From the NCBI GenBank assembly GCA_900469475.1, contig UBXG01000010.1, positions 485,959 through 549,958 of the forward strand: 64,000 nucleotides of DNA, read 5' to 3'. A program made the position numbers and the translations under genes. Numbering within the stretch: position 1 is the first letter of the stretch; each line of letters begins with the position of its first letter. Of the stretch, positions 51,593 through 61,468 are shown in pieces. The notes beneath the pieces are model-generated. The model ran no database searches. It saw only the letters and a list, made by a program, of their open reading frames with translations, and was not told the DNA's origin. The DNA is from Hyphomicrobiales bacterium. GTDB taxonomy: Bacteria > Pseudomonadota > Alphaproteobacteria > Rhizobiales > Rhizobiaceae.

Positions 51593-52915
51593 ATGCGTCT
51601 GTCTCGTTACTTCATGCCCATCCTGAAGGAAAATCCCAAGGAGGCTGAAATCGTTTCCCATCGGCTTATGCTGCGCACCGGCATGATCCGGCAGCAGTCG
51701 CAGGGCATCTATTCCTGGCTACCGCTGGGCAAGCGCGTACTGGACAAGGTCAATAAGATCATCCGCGAGGAACAGAACCGTTCCGGCGCCATCGAGCTGT
51801 TGATGCCGACACTGCAGTCGGCCGAGCTTTGGCAGGAAAGCGGCCGTTATGACGCTTACGGTAAGGAGATGCTGCGCATCAAGGACCGGCAGGATCGGCC
51901 CATGCTTTATGGTCCGACCAACGAGGAGATGGTCACCGACATCTTCCGGTCTTACATCAAGTCCTACAAGGACTTGCCATTGAATCTCTATCACATCCAG
52001 CTGAAGTTCCGTGACGAAATCCGTCCGCGTTTCGGCACGATGCGCTCGCGCGAATTCATGATGAAGGATGCCTATTCCTTCGATCTGACGCAGGAAGGCG
52101 CCGTGCAATCTTATAACAAGATGTTCGCTGCTTATCTTCGCACCTTCAATCGGCTCGGCCTGAGAGCAATCCCGATGCGCGCGGATACCGGTCCTATCGG
52201 CGGCAATCTCAGTCACGAATTCATCATTCTTGCCGATACCGGCGAGTCCGAAGTTTTCTGCCATAAGGATTTCGTCAATTTCGACATTCCGGGCGAAGAC
52301 ACGGATTTCGATGATGCCGCCGGCCTGAAGGGGATTTTCGACAAGTGGACCTCGGTCTATGCCGCAACCTCGGAAATGCATGACGAAGCCGCCTTCAACG
52401 CTATTCCCGAAGGGGATCGCCTGTCTGCGCGTGGCATCGAGGTCGGTCACATCTTCTATTTCGGCACGAAATATTCCGAGCCGATGGGTGCGAAGGTGCA
52501 GGGTCCCGACGGCAAGGAACATTCTGTCCACATGGGATCTTACGGTATCGGCCCGACACGCCTTGTTCCCGCCATCATCGAAGCATCGCATGATGAGAAC
52601 GGAATCATCTGGCCGGCTTCGGTTGCGCCGTTCGATGTCGTGGTGATCAACATGAAGGCTGGGGACCAGGCCTGTGACGAAGCTTGCGAAACGGTCTATG
52701 CCGCGCTGTCGAAGGCCGGCAAGGACGTGCTGTACGACGATCGCGACGAGCGCGCCGGAACGAAGTTCGCCACGGCCGATCTGATCGGTGTGCCCGTGCA
52801 GATCATCGTCGGCCCGCGTTCGATCGCGAGCGGCGAAGTGGAAGTGAAGGACCGTAAGACCGGCGCTCGCGAGACGATGACGGTCGAGGCAGCGATCAAT
52901 CGGCTGGCAGGCTGA
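51593..52915 (+). CDS. proS: Prolyl-tRNA synthetase
   Basis: This 440-residue class II synthetase charges tRNA-Pro. Class II motifs are visible: GIYSWLPLGKRVLDKV, YGPTNEEMVTDIFRSYIKSYKDLP, QLKFRDEIRPRFG-TMRSREFMMKDAYSF and GSYGIGPTRLVPA. The protein is the short alphaproteobacterial form, lacking a full editing insertion domain. ATG at 51593 (MRLSRYF) matches the family start; the open frame runs 61 residues further up through AT-rich non-conserved sequence. Confidence 0.96.
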   Translation: MRLSRYFMPILKENPKEAEIVSHRLMLRTGMIRQQSQGIYSWLPLGKRVLDKVNKIIREEQNRSGAIELLMPTLQSAELWQESGRYDAYGKEMLRIKDRQDRPMLYGPTNEEMVTDIFRSYIKSYKDLPLNLYHIQLKFRDEIRPRFGTMRSREFMMKDAYSFDLTQEGAVQSYNKMFAAYLRTFNRLGLRAIPMRADTGPIGGNLSHEFIILADTGESEVFCHKDFVNFDIPGEDTDFDDAAGLKGIFDKWTSVYAATSEMHDEAAFNAIPEGDRLSARGIEVGHIFYFGTKYSEPMGAKVQGPDGKEHSVHMGSYGIGPTRLVPAIIEASHDENGIIWPASVAPFDVVVINMKAGDQACDEACETVYAALSKAGKDVLYDDRDERAGTKFATADLIGVPVQIIVGPRSIASGEVEVKDRKTGARETMTVEAAINRLAG

Positions 52916-52941
52916 TTGACGATACAAAGGATGGAAGGCGA

Positions 52942-54252
52942 ATGGCGGTGAGCGCGGCAGTGGAACAGCAGGAAAATTCGTTCAAGGCCGGCCCATCGTC
53001 TCGCCCGTTCTCCGGTTTCGAACGGCTCGTCGCCTGGCGCTATCTGCGCTCCCGGCGCAAGGAGGCCTCGATTTCGGTAATTGCCGGCTTCTCGTTGGTC
53101 GGCATCATGCTCGGTGTCGCTGCCCTGATTATCGTCATGGCCGTGATGAACGGTTTCCGCGCCGAGCTCTTCAAGCAGATTCTCGGCTTCAACGGTCATG
53201 TCGTCGTGCAGCCGATTGATTCGCCGTTGAACGATTATGCTGATCTGGCAAAGAAGTTTTCTGCCGTTCCCGGCGTCACCATGGCCCTGCCGCTCGTCGA
53301 GGGCGAAACACTTGCTTCCGGCCGCGGCGGTTCCGGCACTGGCGCGCTGGTTCGCGGCATCCGTTCGGAAGATCTGACCAAGCTCAAATCGGTCTCCGAT
53401 CACATCGTTTCCGGTGACATTGTCGGCTTTGCTTCCGGACAGGGCGTTCTTGTCGGCAGCCGGTTAGCCCGGCAACTGGGATTGACGGTCGGCGATCAGA
53501 TCACCCTTACGGCACCGGATGGCGACGTCACGCCCTTCGGCGTCAACCCGCGCGTCAAGGCATACATGATCTCCGGTATCTTCGAAGTCGGCATGTCGGA
53601 ATATGATTCTTCCGTCGTCTTCATGCCGCTGGAGGAGGCACAGGTCTTTTTCAATGCCGAGGGCATTGTCGAGAAGATCGAGCTCTTCGTCACCAATCCG
53701 GATGAAGTCGATCAATTGCGGCCGAAGATCGAAGAGGCGGCGGGGCGACAGATTTTCCTGACGGACTGGCGGCAGGTCAACGCCACTTTCTTCTCAGCCC
53801 TCCAGGTCGAGCGCAACACGATGTTCATGATCCTGACGCTGATCGTTCTCGTCGCCGCGCTGAATATCATTTCCGGCCTGATCATGCTGGTGAAGGACAA
53901 GGGCAGCGACATAGCCATCCTGCGCACTATGGGGGCGACGTCGGGCGCGATCATGCGCATCTTCTTCATGACGGGGGCGGCGATCGGCGTCGTTGGAACG
54001 TTCGCCGGCGTCATACTCGGCGTCCTGGTCTGCCTCAATATCGAATCCATCCGCCAGTTCTTCTCCTGGATTTCCGGCACCGTGATTTTCAATCCGGAGG
54101 TCTATTTCCTCAGCAAATTGCCGGCCCAGATGAATCTCAGTGAGACCATCTCCGTCATCGTGATGGCACTCACCCTGTCCTTCCTTGCCACCATCTTTCC
54201 GGCCTGGCGGGCCTCGCGGCTCGATCCGGTGCAGGCGCTGCGCTACGAATAA
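52942..54252 (+). CDS. lolC: Lipoprotein-releasing ABC transporter permease, LolC/LolE type
   Basis: This 436-residue FtsX-family permease extracts lipoproteins from the inner membrane for delivery to LolA. Four membrane helices (one at ~50-75, three after ~280) flank a large periplasmic domain. RYLRSRRKEASISVIAGFSL, the helix with IMLVKDKGSDIAILRTMGA, and the end FPAWRASRLDPVQALRYE are family marks. Only one permease gene is present, so the transporter is probably a homodimer of a LolC/E hybrid. lolD follows 14 bases later; proS precedes. Confidence 0.93.
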   Translation: MAVSAAVEQQENSFKAGPSSRPFSGFERLVAWRYLRSRRKEASISVIAGFSLVGIMLGVAALIIVMAVMNGFRAELFKQILGFNGHVVVQPIDSPLNDYADLAKKFSAVPGVTMALPLVEGETLASGRGGSGTGALVRGIRSEDLTKLKSVSDHIVSGDIVGFASGQGVLVGSRLARQLGLTVGDQITLTAPDGDVTPFGVNPRVKAYMISGIFEVGMSEYDSSVVFMPLEEAQVFFNAEGIVEKIELFVTNPDEVDQLRPKIEEAAGRQIFLTDWRQVNATFFSALQVERNTMFMILTLIVLVAALNIISGLIMLVKDKGSDIAILRTMGATSGAIMRIFFMTGAAIGVVGTFAGVILGVLVCLNIESIRQFFSWISGTVIFNPEVYFLSKLPAQMNLSETISVIVMALTLSFLATIFPAWRASRLDPVQALRYE

Positions 54253-54266
54253 GGATATTTCATTTG

Positions 54267-54950
54267 ATGAAACGCAACGTCGTTCTCCAGCTCTCTGGCG
54301 TGGAGCGTCACTACGGGCAGGGCGAGACGCGGCTGTCGATCTTGAAGGGGGCGGATTTCACGCTGCACAGCGGCGAGATTGTTGCGCTCGTCGCGCCGTC
54401 AGGCACTGGCAAATCAACGCTTCTGCATGTGGCCGGGCTGCTTGAGCATCCGGATGGCGGCGAAGTGCTCGTCAACGGTCAGGCCTGTGAGGACTTGTCT
54501 GACGATAGACGTACGGCCGTGCGCCGCAGCGAGATCGGCTTCGTCTATCAGTTCCATCACCTGCTTCCGGAATTCTCGGCGCTTGAGAATATCATGATGC
54601 CGCAGCTCATTTCCGGCCTTTCGCGGAAGGATGCCAGCGAGCGAGCCGCTCAGCTTCTAGACTACATGCGTATCGGCCATCGCGGTGATCATCGCCCCGC
54701 CGAATTGTCCGGCGGCGAGCAGCAACGCGTCGCAATCGCCCGCGCCGTCGCCAATGCCCCGCTGGTGCTGCTGGCGGATGAGCCCACCGGCAATCTCGAC
54801 CCGGCAACGGCGCATTACGTCTTCGATGCACTGGAGGCGCTGGTGCGCCAATCCGGTCTTGCGGCCCTGATCGCCACGCACAATCACGAACTCGCTGCCC
54901 GCATGGATCGCCGTGTTACCTTGAGCGAAGGCAAGGTTGTGGAGGTCTGA
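54267..54950 (+). CDS. lolD: Lipoprotein-releasing system ATPase LolD
   Basis: This 227-residue ABC ATPase of the MacB/LolD type powers the upstream permease. Walker A is APSGTGKST, the Q-loop FVYQFHHLLPEFSALEN is characteristic of LolD, the signature is LSGGEQQRVAIARA and Walker B VLLADEPTGNLD. ATG at 54267 follows a TTG; AAGGA is 11 bases upstream. Confidence 0.95.
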   Translation: MKRNVVLQLSGVERHYGQGETRLSILKGADFTLHSGEIVALVAPSGTGKSTLLHVAGLLEHPDGGEVLVNGQACEDLSDDRRTAVRRSEIGFVYQFHHLLPEFSALENIMMPQLISGLSRKDASERAAQLLDYMRIGHRGDHRPAELSGGEQQRVAIARAVANAPLVLLADEPTGNLDPATAHYVFDALEALVRQSGLAALIATHNHELAARMDRRVTLSEGKVVEV

Positions 54951-54955
54951 TCCTT

Positions 54956-55423
54956 TTACGGGATGATCAGGCCGCCGCGATAATCCAGTTCGTAAGCCCT
55001 GCGTTCGCTGACGACGATAGCTTCGTAGCCGCTGAAATGGTGGCAGTCGCCGATGTTTTCATCGATGTAAAGCCCATAGGCATGCTCGAACTCGAAGCCG
55101 CCGAGAAAGCGCCTTTCGTCAAGATAGAGCCGCAGGAGGGCGGCCTTGATCACCATGCCGGCGCGCGTTCCGTCGATCAGGTCGTGTTCGACGATATGGC
55201 CGAAATAGTTCATGGCCCATACCGGCTCGCCGTCATGCCATACGAGCTCTTGTCCGGCGAAGTCCGTGCCGCCGAAGTAGCTGTCGAGATAGCGCCAGCG
55301 GCCGCTCGCATAACCAATGTCATGCGAGCCGCTACGGCAGGATGGCAACCTCTCGCCGTCACCGACATAGGTTTCGGCTTTGGCGACGACAATAAAATCG
55401 TTCAGCTCGGCAAGATCCGGCAT
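54956..55423 (-). CDS. DUF5680-like protein of unknown function
   Basis: At 155 residues, this protein begins LNDFIVVAKAETYVGDG and has PSCRSGSHDIGYASGRW, YLDSYFGGTDFAGQELVWHDG and PVWAMNYFGHIV, the pattern of a small conserved domain found alone or after regulators. No catalytic role is known to me. GGAGAGGG before the ATG at 55423 sets the start; the longer frame up to 55573 is basic and unlike the family. It is convergent with lolD, with only five bases between stops. Confidence 0.65.
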   Translation of the reverse strand: MPDLAELNDFIVVAKAETYVGDGERLPSCRSGSHDIGYASGRWRYLDSYFGGTDFAGQELVWHDGEPVWAMNYFGHIVEHDLIDGTRAGMVIKAALLRLYLDERRFLGGFEFEHAYGLYIDENIGDCHHFSGYEAIVVSERRAYELDYRGGLIIP

Positions 55424-55499
55424 GACCCTCTCCAATTCTGGTGAGCGGCCAAGATGCCATTCAATGCGAGATTTGTAAAGAACAAAAAGAGAACAATTG

Positions 55500-56096
55500 C
55501 TAGCGATGGCTGCTTTCGCAAGCCTTCTGGCCGATATCATCCTGCCAGTCCTGTATGCTGACGGTCTTGGCATCGGCCTTCAGTATCTTGTCGTCCTTGG
55601 TCACCTTGCCGGTCAGGACGTTGTAATCGCAGCTATAGCTGTTACCGGGTTCGAGGTTGTCACGAAAATCGTAGCTATAGCCGGCAACCAAAAATGTGCT
55701 GTTGCGATAGGCAAGTGTCAAAGTCTGATGCCATCGGTCGCGCCCGATCGCATCGTTCTGCGAAGTGATCGCGATTGAACCGTTCGGCAGTGCGGCGATC
55801 GATGGTTCCTGGCCGTAGATGCCACCAGGCTCAGCGCGGCCCCATACCTTATCAGGGGCGGCGGCGGCAAGCTTGAGTAGCTCGTGCTCCTTATCGCGGA
55901 GATAGATATAGATCCCGATCTCATAATCGGCCTGGTCATTCGGCGGCATCGTCACCAGTAATGCAAGGTCCGGCTTGCCGTCCTTGTTCCAGTCGCCGAT
56001 CGCCGCGTCGATGATGCGGTCGGAAGCAATGGTGTCTTCGGCGCGAGCCGCGATTGCGGTCAAAAGAAGAATGAGAGCGCAGCCAAGTGACTTCAT
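55500..56096 (-). CDS. Secreted protein with a calcium-binding-like repeat loop
   Basis: The 198 residues start with a signal peptide (MKSLGCALILLLTAIAARA). GDWNKDGKPDLALL in the mature part matches the DxDGxxD loop of FG-GAP/VCBS-type repeats, often calcium-binding and found in extracellular proteins. Later segments ALPNGSIAITSQNDA and LEPGNSYSCDYN are of unknown meaning. Strong ribosome site GGGGGATC precedes ATG at 56096. I do not recognise the family. It lies upstream of the DUF5680-like gene on the same strand, 76 bases away. Confidence 0.7.
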   Translation of the reverse strand: MKSLGCALILLLTAIAARAEDTIASDRIIDAAIGDWNKDGKPDLALLVTMPPNDQADYEIGIYIYLRDKEHELLKLAAAAPDKVWGRAEPGGIYGQEPSIAALPNGSIAITSQNDAIGRDRWHQTLTLAYRNSTFLVAGYSYDFRDNLEPGNSYSCDYNVLTGKVTKDDKILKADAKTVSIQDWQDDIGQKACESSHR

Positions 56097-56246
56097 CGTG
56101 ATCCCCCGGTTTGCCTCTGCATAGCGCCGTGCCGCGCTGGCGTCCATTGCAGGCTAAAAGTCGTCTGATGAAATTTATTGATGCTTCTATTGACTCTCGA
56201 ACAAAAATGGAACAAAAAGAAAACATAACGAGTAAGGAGCGCCTAA

Positions 56247-56333
56247 ATGACCGACATTATTCGAGACGTTGCAGCATTCACTTCCATCGTCATGTTCGTC
56301 GCCAGCTTTTCCCTCATCATGATGGCGATGTAG
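56247..56333 (+). CDS. 28-residue hydrophobic peptide upstream of dnaE
   Basis: The short frame reads MTDIIRDVAAFTSIVMF then VASFSLIMMAM. AAGGAGC seven to twelve bases before the ATG is a near-perfect ribosome site in an otherwise AT-rich gap. The single hydrophobic segment suggests a membrane peptide. It precedes dnaE by 117 bases. No family is recognised; too short for usual gene finding. Confidence 0.55.
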   Translation: MTDIIRDVAAFTSIVMFVASFSLIMMAM

Positions 56334-56450
56334 GTTTTATCTCCCGTTTGCACATGCTGTTCCCATATTTGATGGGAGCAACTTCTGGACTTTATGGTCC
56401 GCAAAGCCGAAAATGTCGCTGATTCATTCAGGCGTGCGGAAGGGTATGAA

Positions 56451-59400
56451 ATGGCGGATGCAGGTGGCAGCGGCGTGGCAGCGCCGGTCGGCGAAATGCC
56501 GGAATTTGTGCACCTCAGGGTTCATTCCGCCTATTCTCTGCTAGAGGGCGCATTGCCGCTCAAGAAGATATTGGCCAAGGCTGCCGGGGACAGTCAGCCG
56601 GCCATTGCGATCACCGATACGAACAATCTGTTCGTCGCCCTGGAATTCTCGCAGAAGGCGATGGATGAGGGGCTGCAGCCGATCATTGGCTGTCAGGTAT
56701 CGATCGATATGGAGGATGGCGGCGAGAGCGAGAAGCGCGGGCCGCAGCAAGCTTTGGCGAAGATGCCATCCATCGTGCTGCTTGCCGCGACTGAGCGGGG
56801 ATATGAGCGCCTCGTCGATCTCGTCAGTCGCGCCTATCTCGGCGGCGAGGGCAACAACGCCGTTCACATCACAGCCTCATGGCTGGATGAGATCGGTACG
56901 GGAGGGTTGATCGCGCTCACCGGTTCGCTCACCGGCCCGGTCGATATGGCTTTGAAAGAAGGGCATGCCGCACAGGCGCTCTCCCGGTTGTTGAGGCTGA
57001 AGCAGCTGTTCGATGACAGGCTCTATGTCGAATTGCAGCGTCACGGCACCTATGATCGTCGTCACGAGCAGAAGATGATCAAGCTGGCTTACGAGCACGA
57101 GGTCCCGCTTGTCGCCACCAACGAAGCCTTTTTCCCGACGCGGGACGATTACGATGCGCATGACGCCTTGATGGCGGTGGCCCACAATGCCATCGTCTCG
57201 GACGATACGCGATTTCGCCTGACGCCGGATCACTATCTGAAGAGCCGCGCAGACATGGCAAAGCTTTTCGCCAACTTGCCGGAAGCGCTTGAGAACACGG
57301 TCGAAATCGCTCGCCGCTGCTCCTTCGTGTTGAAGACCCGCTCGCCGATCCTGCCGCGCTTTACCGGGGCGACTGACGACCCTGAAGAGGCCGGGCGCGC
57401 CGAGGCGGCCGAGCTGCGCGCTCAGGCGGTCGAGGGCCTCGATCAGCGCATAACCTCTCTTGGCATGGCACCGGGTTACGAGGAGAAGGATTATCGCGAC
57501 CGGCTGGAATTCGAACTGAGCGTCATCGAGCGCATGAAGTTTCCCGGCTACTTTCTGATCGTTGCCGACTTCATCAAATGGGCCAAGCGCCACGATATCC
57601 CTGTCGGCCCCGGTCGCGGTTCCGGTGCAGGCTCGCTCGTCGCCTATGCGCTGACGATCACTGACGTCGATCCGCTGCGCTTCTCGCTGCTGTTCGAGCG
57701 CTTCCTCAACCCGGAACGCGTCTCCATGCCGGACTTCGATATCGACTTCTGCCAGGATCGGCGTGAAGAGGTGATTCGCTACGTGCAGGCCAAATACGGC
57801 CGCGAGCAGGTGGCGCAGATCATCACCTTCGGTTCGCTGCAGGCACGCGCCGCCTTGCGCGATGTTGGCCGCGTTCTCGAAATGCCCTATGGCCAGGTCG
57901 ACAAGATCTGCAAGCTGGTGCCGAACAATCCTGCCAATCCGACCCCGCTGAGCAAAGCGATCGAGGAGGAGCCGCGCTTGCAGGAGGAGGCGGACAAGGA
58001 GCCGGTCGTTGCCCGTCTTCTCGATATCGCCCAGAAGATCGAAGGCCTCTATCGCCACGCCTCCACCCATGCCGCCGGTATCGTCATCGGCGACCGCCCG
58101 CTATCGAAGCTCGTGCCGATGTATCGCGACCCGCGCTCCGATATGCCGGTCACCCAGTTCAACATGAAATGGGTGGAGCAAGCCGGCCTGGTGAAGTTCG
58201 ACTTCCTCGGTCTGAAGACGCTGACCGTCCTTAAAACGGCGGTCGATTTCGTCGCGAAACGCGGTATCTCGATCGATCTTGCCAGCATCCCACTCGACGA
58301 CAAGAAGACCTATGACATGCTCTCGCGCGGCGAGACGGTCGGCGTGTTCCAGGTGGAAAGTGCGGGCATGCGCAAGGCGCTGATCGGCATGCGGCCGGAC
58401 TGCATCGAGGATATCATCGCGCTCGTGGCGCTTTATCGTCCAGGTCCGATGGAGAACATCCCGGTCTATAATGCCCGCAAGCACGGCGAGGAAGAGATCG
58501 AATCGATCCACCCGAAGATCGACTATCTCTTGAAGGAAACTCAGGGCGTTATCGTCTATCAGGAGCAGGTGATGCAGGTCGCCCAGGTGCTCTCGGGCTA
58601 TTCGCTCGGCGAAGCCGATCTTCTGCGCCGCGCCATGGGTAAGAAGATCAAGGCGGAGATGGACCAGCAGCGCGAGCGCTTCGTCGACGGTGCCATCAAG
58701 AACGGCGTGTCGAAGGGGCAGGCCGATGTCATCTTCGATCTGCTCGCCAAGTTCGCGAATTACGGCTTCAACAAGTCGCACGCCGCCGCCTACGCCATCG
58801 TCTCCTACCAGACCGCCTATATGAAGGCGCATTATCCGGTGGAGTTTCTGGCCGCGTCGATGACGCTCGATATGTCCAATACCGAGAAGGTCAATGACTT
58901 CCGTCAGGATGCTAAGCGGCTGGGCATCGAGGTCATCGCGCCTTCCGTGCAGACCTCATTCCGCCATTTTGAAACGGGCGAAAACCGCATCTATTATGCA
59001 CTGGCCGCCATCAAGGGCGTCGGTGAATCCGCCGTCGACCATATCGTCGAGGTGCGCGGCGATCAGCCCTTTGCCAGCATCGAGGATTTCTGCCTGCGCA
59101 TCGATCCCAAGCAGATCAACCGCCGCGTTCTGGAAAGCCTGATCTGCGCCGGTGCTTTCGATTGCTTCGAAATCGACCGTGCGCAGCTGATTGCCGGCTT
59201 GGACCGCGTCATGGGCTATGCCCAGGTGGCGCAGGAAAACAAGCGCAGCGGCCAGCATGACATGTTCGGAAGTGCTGCCTCCGGTCCGGAAAAGATCGTG
59301 TTTCCGCCCTATACACCGTGGCTCGCCTCGGAGCGTCTGCTGCGCGAATTCCAGGTGCTCGGTTTCTATCTGACGGCACATCCGCTCGATACTTATAAGA

Positions 59401-59945
59401 GCGTGCTCGACAAGATGCGGGTGCAGCCCTTCGCCGATTTTTCCGCGGCGGTGAAGCAAGGCGCCAGCAACGGCCGCTTGGCCGGCACTGTCATCTCAAA
59501 GCAGGAGCGCAAGACGCGCACCGGCAACAAGATGGGCATCTTCGTCTTTTCGGATGCTTCCGGCCAGTTCGAAGCTGTGCTTTTCTCTGAAACGCTCAAC
59601 CAGTATCGCGACGTTCTCGAAGTCGGCAAATCCTTCGTGATCACGGCTCAGGCGGACGAGCGCCCCGAGGGTATCAGTCTGCGCCTGCAGACAGCACAGT
59701 CGCTGGAAGAGAAGTCGTTGCAGATGCAGAAGGCGCTGCGCGTCTATGTCCGCGATTCCGGCCCGCTGAAAGCCGTTGCCGCGCATCTGAACACGAAAGG
59801 CGACGGCCTCGTTTCCTTCATTGTCATCAAGGAAGAGGGGTTGCGAGAAGTCGAGGTGGCGCTACCGGAGAAATATCGCATTACGCCTGAAATCGCCGCC
59901 GCATTGCGCACGGCGCCGGGCGTGATCGACGTGGAGCTGGTCTGA
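56451..59945 (+). CDS. dnaE: DNA polymerase III subunit alpha
   Basis: This 1164-residue replicative polymerase begins with the PHP domain (HLRVHSAYSLLEGALPLKKI). The palm contains the catalytic aspartates in MPDFDIDFCQDRREEVIRY and VGPGRGSGAGSLVAYAL, the fingers follow (GVIVYQEQVMQVAQVLSGY, FNKSHAAAYAIVSYQTAY), then helix-hairpin-helix and OB-fold (ISKQERKTRTGNKMGIFVF). ATG at 56451 has GGAAGGG close upstream; an ATG at 56394 would add 19 unconserved residues. This is the high-fidelity DnaE1 type. A palindromic repeat follows the stop immediately. Confidence 0.96.
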   Translation: MADAGGSGVAAPVGEMPEFVHLRVHSAYSLLEGALPLKKILAKAAGDSQPAIAITDTNNLFVALEFSQKAMDEGLQPIIGCQVSIDMEDGGESEKRGPQQALAKMPSIVLLAATERGYERLVDLVSRAYLGGEGNNAVHITASWLDEIGTGGLIALTGSLTGPVDMALKEGHAAQALSRLLRLKQLFDDRLYVELQRHGTYDRRHEQKMIKLAYEHEVPLVATNEAFFPTRDDYDAHDALMAVAHNAIVSDDTRFRLTPDHYLKSRADMAKLFANLPEALENTVEIARRCSFVLKTRSPILPRFTGATDDPEEAGRAEAAELRAQAVEGLDQRITSLGMAPGYEEKDYRDRLEFELSVIERMKFPGYFLIVADFIKWAKRHDIPVGPGRGSGAGSLVAYALTITDVDPLRFSLLFERFLNPERVSMPDFDIDFCQDRREEVIRYVQAKYGREQVAQIITFGSLQARAALRDVGRVLEMPYGQVDKICKLVPNNPANPTPLSKAIEEEPRLQEEADKEPVVARLLDIAQKIEGLYRHASTHAAGIVIGDRPLSKLVPMYRDPRSDMPVTQFNMKWVEQAGLVKFDFLGLKTLTVLKTAVDFVAKRGISIDLASIPLDDKKTYDMLSRGETVGVFQVESAGMRKALIGMRPDCIEDIIALVALYRPGPMENIPVYNARKHGEEEIESIHPKIDYLLKETQGVIVYQEQVMQVAQVLSGYSLGEADLLRRAMGKKIKAEMDQQRERFVDGAIKNGVSKGQADVIFDLLAKFANYGFNKSHAAAYAIVSYQTAYMKAHYPVEFLAASMTLDMSNTEKVNDFRQDAKRLGIEVIAPSVQTSFRHFETGENRIYYALAAIKGVGESAVDHIVEVRGDQPFASIEDFCLRIDPKQINRRVLESLICAGAFDCFEIDRAQLIAGLDRVMGYAQVAQENKRSGQHDMFGSAASGPEKIVFPPYTPWLASERLLREFQVLGFYLTAHPLDTYKSVLDKMRVQPFADFSAAVKQGASNGRLAGTVISKQERKTRTGNKMGIFVFSDASGQFEAVLFSETLNQYRDVLEVGKSFVITAQADERPEGISLRLQTAQSLEEKSLQMQKALRVYVRDSGPLKAVAAHLNTKGDGLVSFIVIKEEGLREVEVALPEKYRITPEIAAALRTAPGVIDVELV

Positions 59946-59991
59946 AGCAATTCCGGGAAAAGTGTATAGCGGTTTTCCGTCCGGAATTGCT
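59946..59991 (+). repeat. Intergenic palindromic repeat after dnaE
   Basis: AGCAATTCCGG (59946-59956) pairs perfectly with CCGGAATTGCT (59981-59991); inside, GGAAAA and TTTTCC pair again, giving a two-part hairpin. This sequence type is a widespread small intergenic repeat of rhizobial genomes. It begins on the base after the dnaE stop and may end or protect the transcript. Confidence 0.7.
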
Positions 59992-60006
59992 AAAAACAAA
60001 AAGGCT

Positions 60007-61278
60007 CTAGCCCTTTTTACCCAGCGCGCCGTTGTTGGTAAGGGTGATGAAATCGGTCTCGTTGCCGGTTTCCGGTCCGACGCCGGTATCGGAAATCGTC
60101 AGCGACGATCCCGCGGTCAGCAGATCCTCGATGCGGTGACGGATATCGTCAGGGATGGTGATGCGATTGAGCGCCTGTCCGGCTGCGTCGAACGATTGTG
60201 ATTGTTCCTCGCTGGTGATGCCGTAGCGCTTCTTCGTCTGCTTGCTCAGATCTTCCTCGAGCGTCATGCCGAACCAGTCGGCCTTGCCGCTGATCCGATC
60301 GATCGCATTGGCGGTGAAGAAATGTACGCCGAGCGCCTCCTGCGGCTCGGTAATGATGGCCGGTCCTTCGAACAGCGGTTTGAAGTTCTGCCGGACCATG
60401 ATCGCGCCGTTCGGCGGTTCGCCCCTGCCGGCCGCGGCATAGACTGCCTTCATCAGCGCGGAGCTGACGAGGCCGCCCGTCGTCTTGATGTCATGTGCCT
60501 TCTTGAAGTCTTCGATCGCCTGCACCGTCGCAGGCCCCAGCATGCCGTCGGGCGTTCCCGTGATGAAGCCCATCCCGTTCAGGATGCCCTGAAGGTCGCG
60601 CACGTTTTCGCGCAAGCCCCGCCGGGTGATGAGGATGCTGAGCGGAGCGGGATCGGCCGGTGGCGCCAGAGTCTCCCGCGCCTTCGGTATCTGGATCGAC
60701 GTCACGTCGTTCGTCGCCACCTGCAGCTGTTGTGCCTGCGGCAGGAAGCTTGCGGTCATCGGACGGAGTTCTATGCCTGAAAACAGCGCCGGCGGTGGAG
60801 CTGGCAGCGGCTGGAACAGCATCGCGTTTTCAAACGGCTGCGGCACTAGCGGCTGATCGGCGATGACGACATGCACGCCGCGCTCGGTCATTTGATAAAG
60901 CGTCTTCGCAAAGGCCTTCGGCATCCGCACGCAGCCATGCGATGCCGGATAATTCGGGACGGAATTGGATTCGTGCAGCGCGATCCCCGACCAGGTCAGC
61001 CTCTGCATGAAAGGCATGGGCGAGGCCGAATAGAGATTGGATTCGTGATACACCTTCTTCTCCAGAATGGAGAAGATGCCGCTGGGGGTCGTGTGGCCGC
61101 GCTTGCCGGTGGAAACCTTCGAAGTCGCGATTACCTTATCGCCGTCATAGACTGCGAGCGACTGCCTGTCCTTCGACACCACGATCTGCAGGGTGCGGGT
61201 ATCCGGCGCAGCAAAGACGGGATGGGAAAGGGCAGTGGCTGACACCAGGGCCAGCCCCAGCAACAAAAATGGCTTCAT
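60007..61278 (-). CDS. L,D-transpeptidase (YkuD) with peptidoglycan-binding domain
   Basis: This is a 423-residue exported protein (MKPFLLLGLALVSATALSHP signal). The YkuD domain begins TLQIVVSKDRQSLAVYDGDK and has the catalytic motif NYPASHGCVRMP with its Cys. A peptidoglycan-binding repeat follows (LQGILNGMGFITGTPDGMLG, ATVQAIEDFKKAH). Such enzymes form 3-3 cross-links or attach proteins to the wall in the periplasm. An ATG at 61278 is chosen; a TTG four codons upstream is possible. It is convergent with dnaE. The C-terminal ~100 residues are unassigned. Confidence 0.88.
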   Translation of the reverse strand: MKPFLLLGLALVSATALSHPVFAAPDTRTLQIVVSKDRQSLAVYDGDKVIATSKVSTGKRGHTTPSGIFSILEKKVYHESNLYSASPMPFMQRLTWSGIALHESNSVPNYPASHGCVRMPKAFAKTLYQMTERGVHVVIADQPLVPQPFENAMLFQPLPAPPPALFSGIELRPMTASFLPQAQQLQVATNDVTSIQIPKARETLAPPADPAPLSILITRRGLRENVRDLQGILNGMGFITGTPDGMLGPATVQAIEDFKKAHDIKTTGGLVSSALMKAVYAAAGRGEPPNGAIMVRQNFKPLFEGPAIITEPQEALGVHFFTANAIDRISGKADWFGMTLEEDLSKQTKKRYGITSEEQSQSFDAAGQALNRITIPDDIRHRIEDLLTAGSSLTISDTGVGPETGNETDFITLTNNGALGKKG

Positions 61279-61468
61279 AGACACAACCAAAACGCAATAC
61301 TCGTTGTACCTGAGGTTAGACTTGGAAGTTTAAGGAAGACTTGCCGAAGACTCATGCCTTTCTGCGTCCATGAAAGCGTGAGTTCGCCGAACGCCCAATG
61401 CGGCATCGCCGAAGCGGTGCGTTCAAACTCTGCTTCGGCGACGATTGAAAACTTGAACTAACGGGGAA

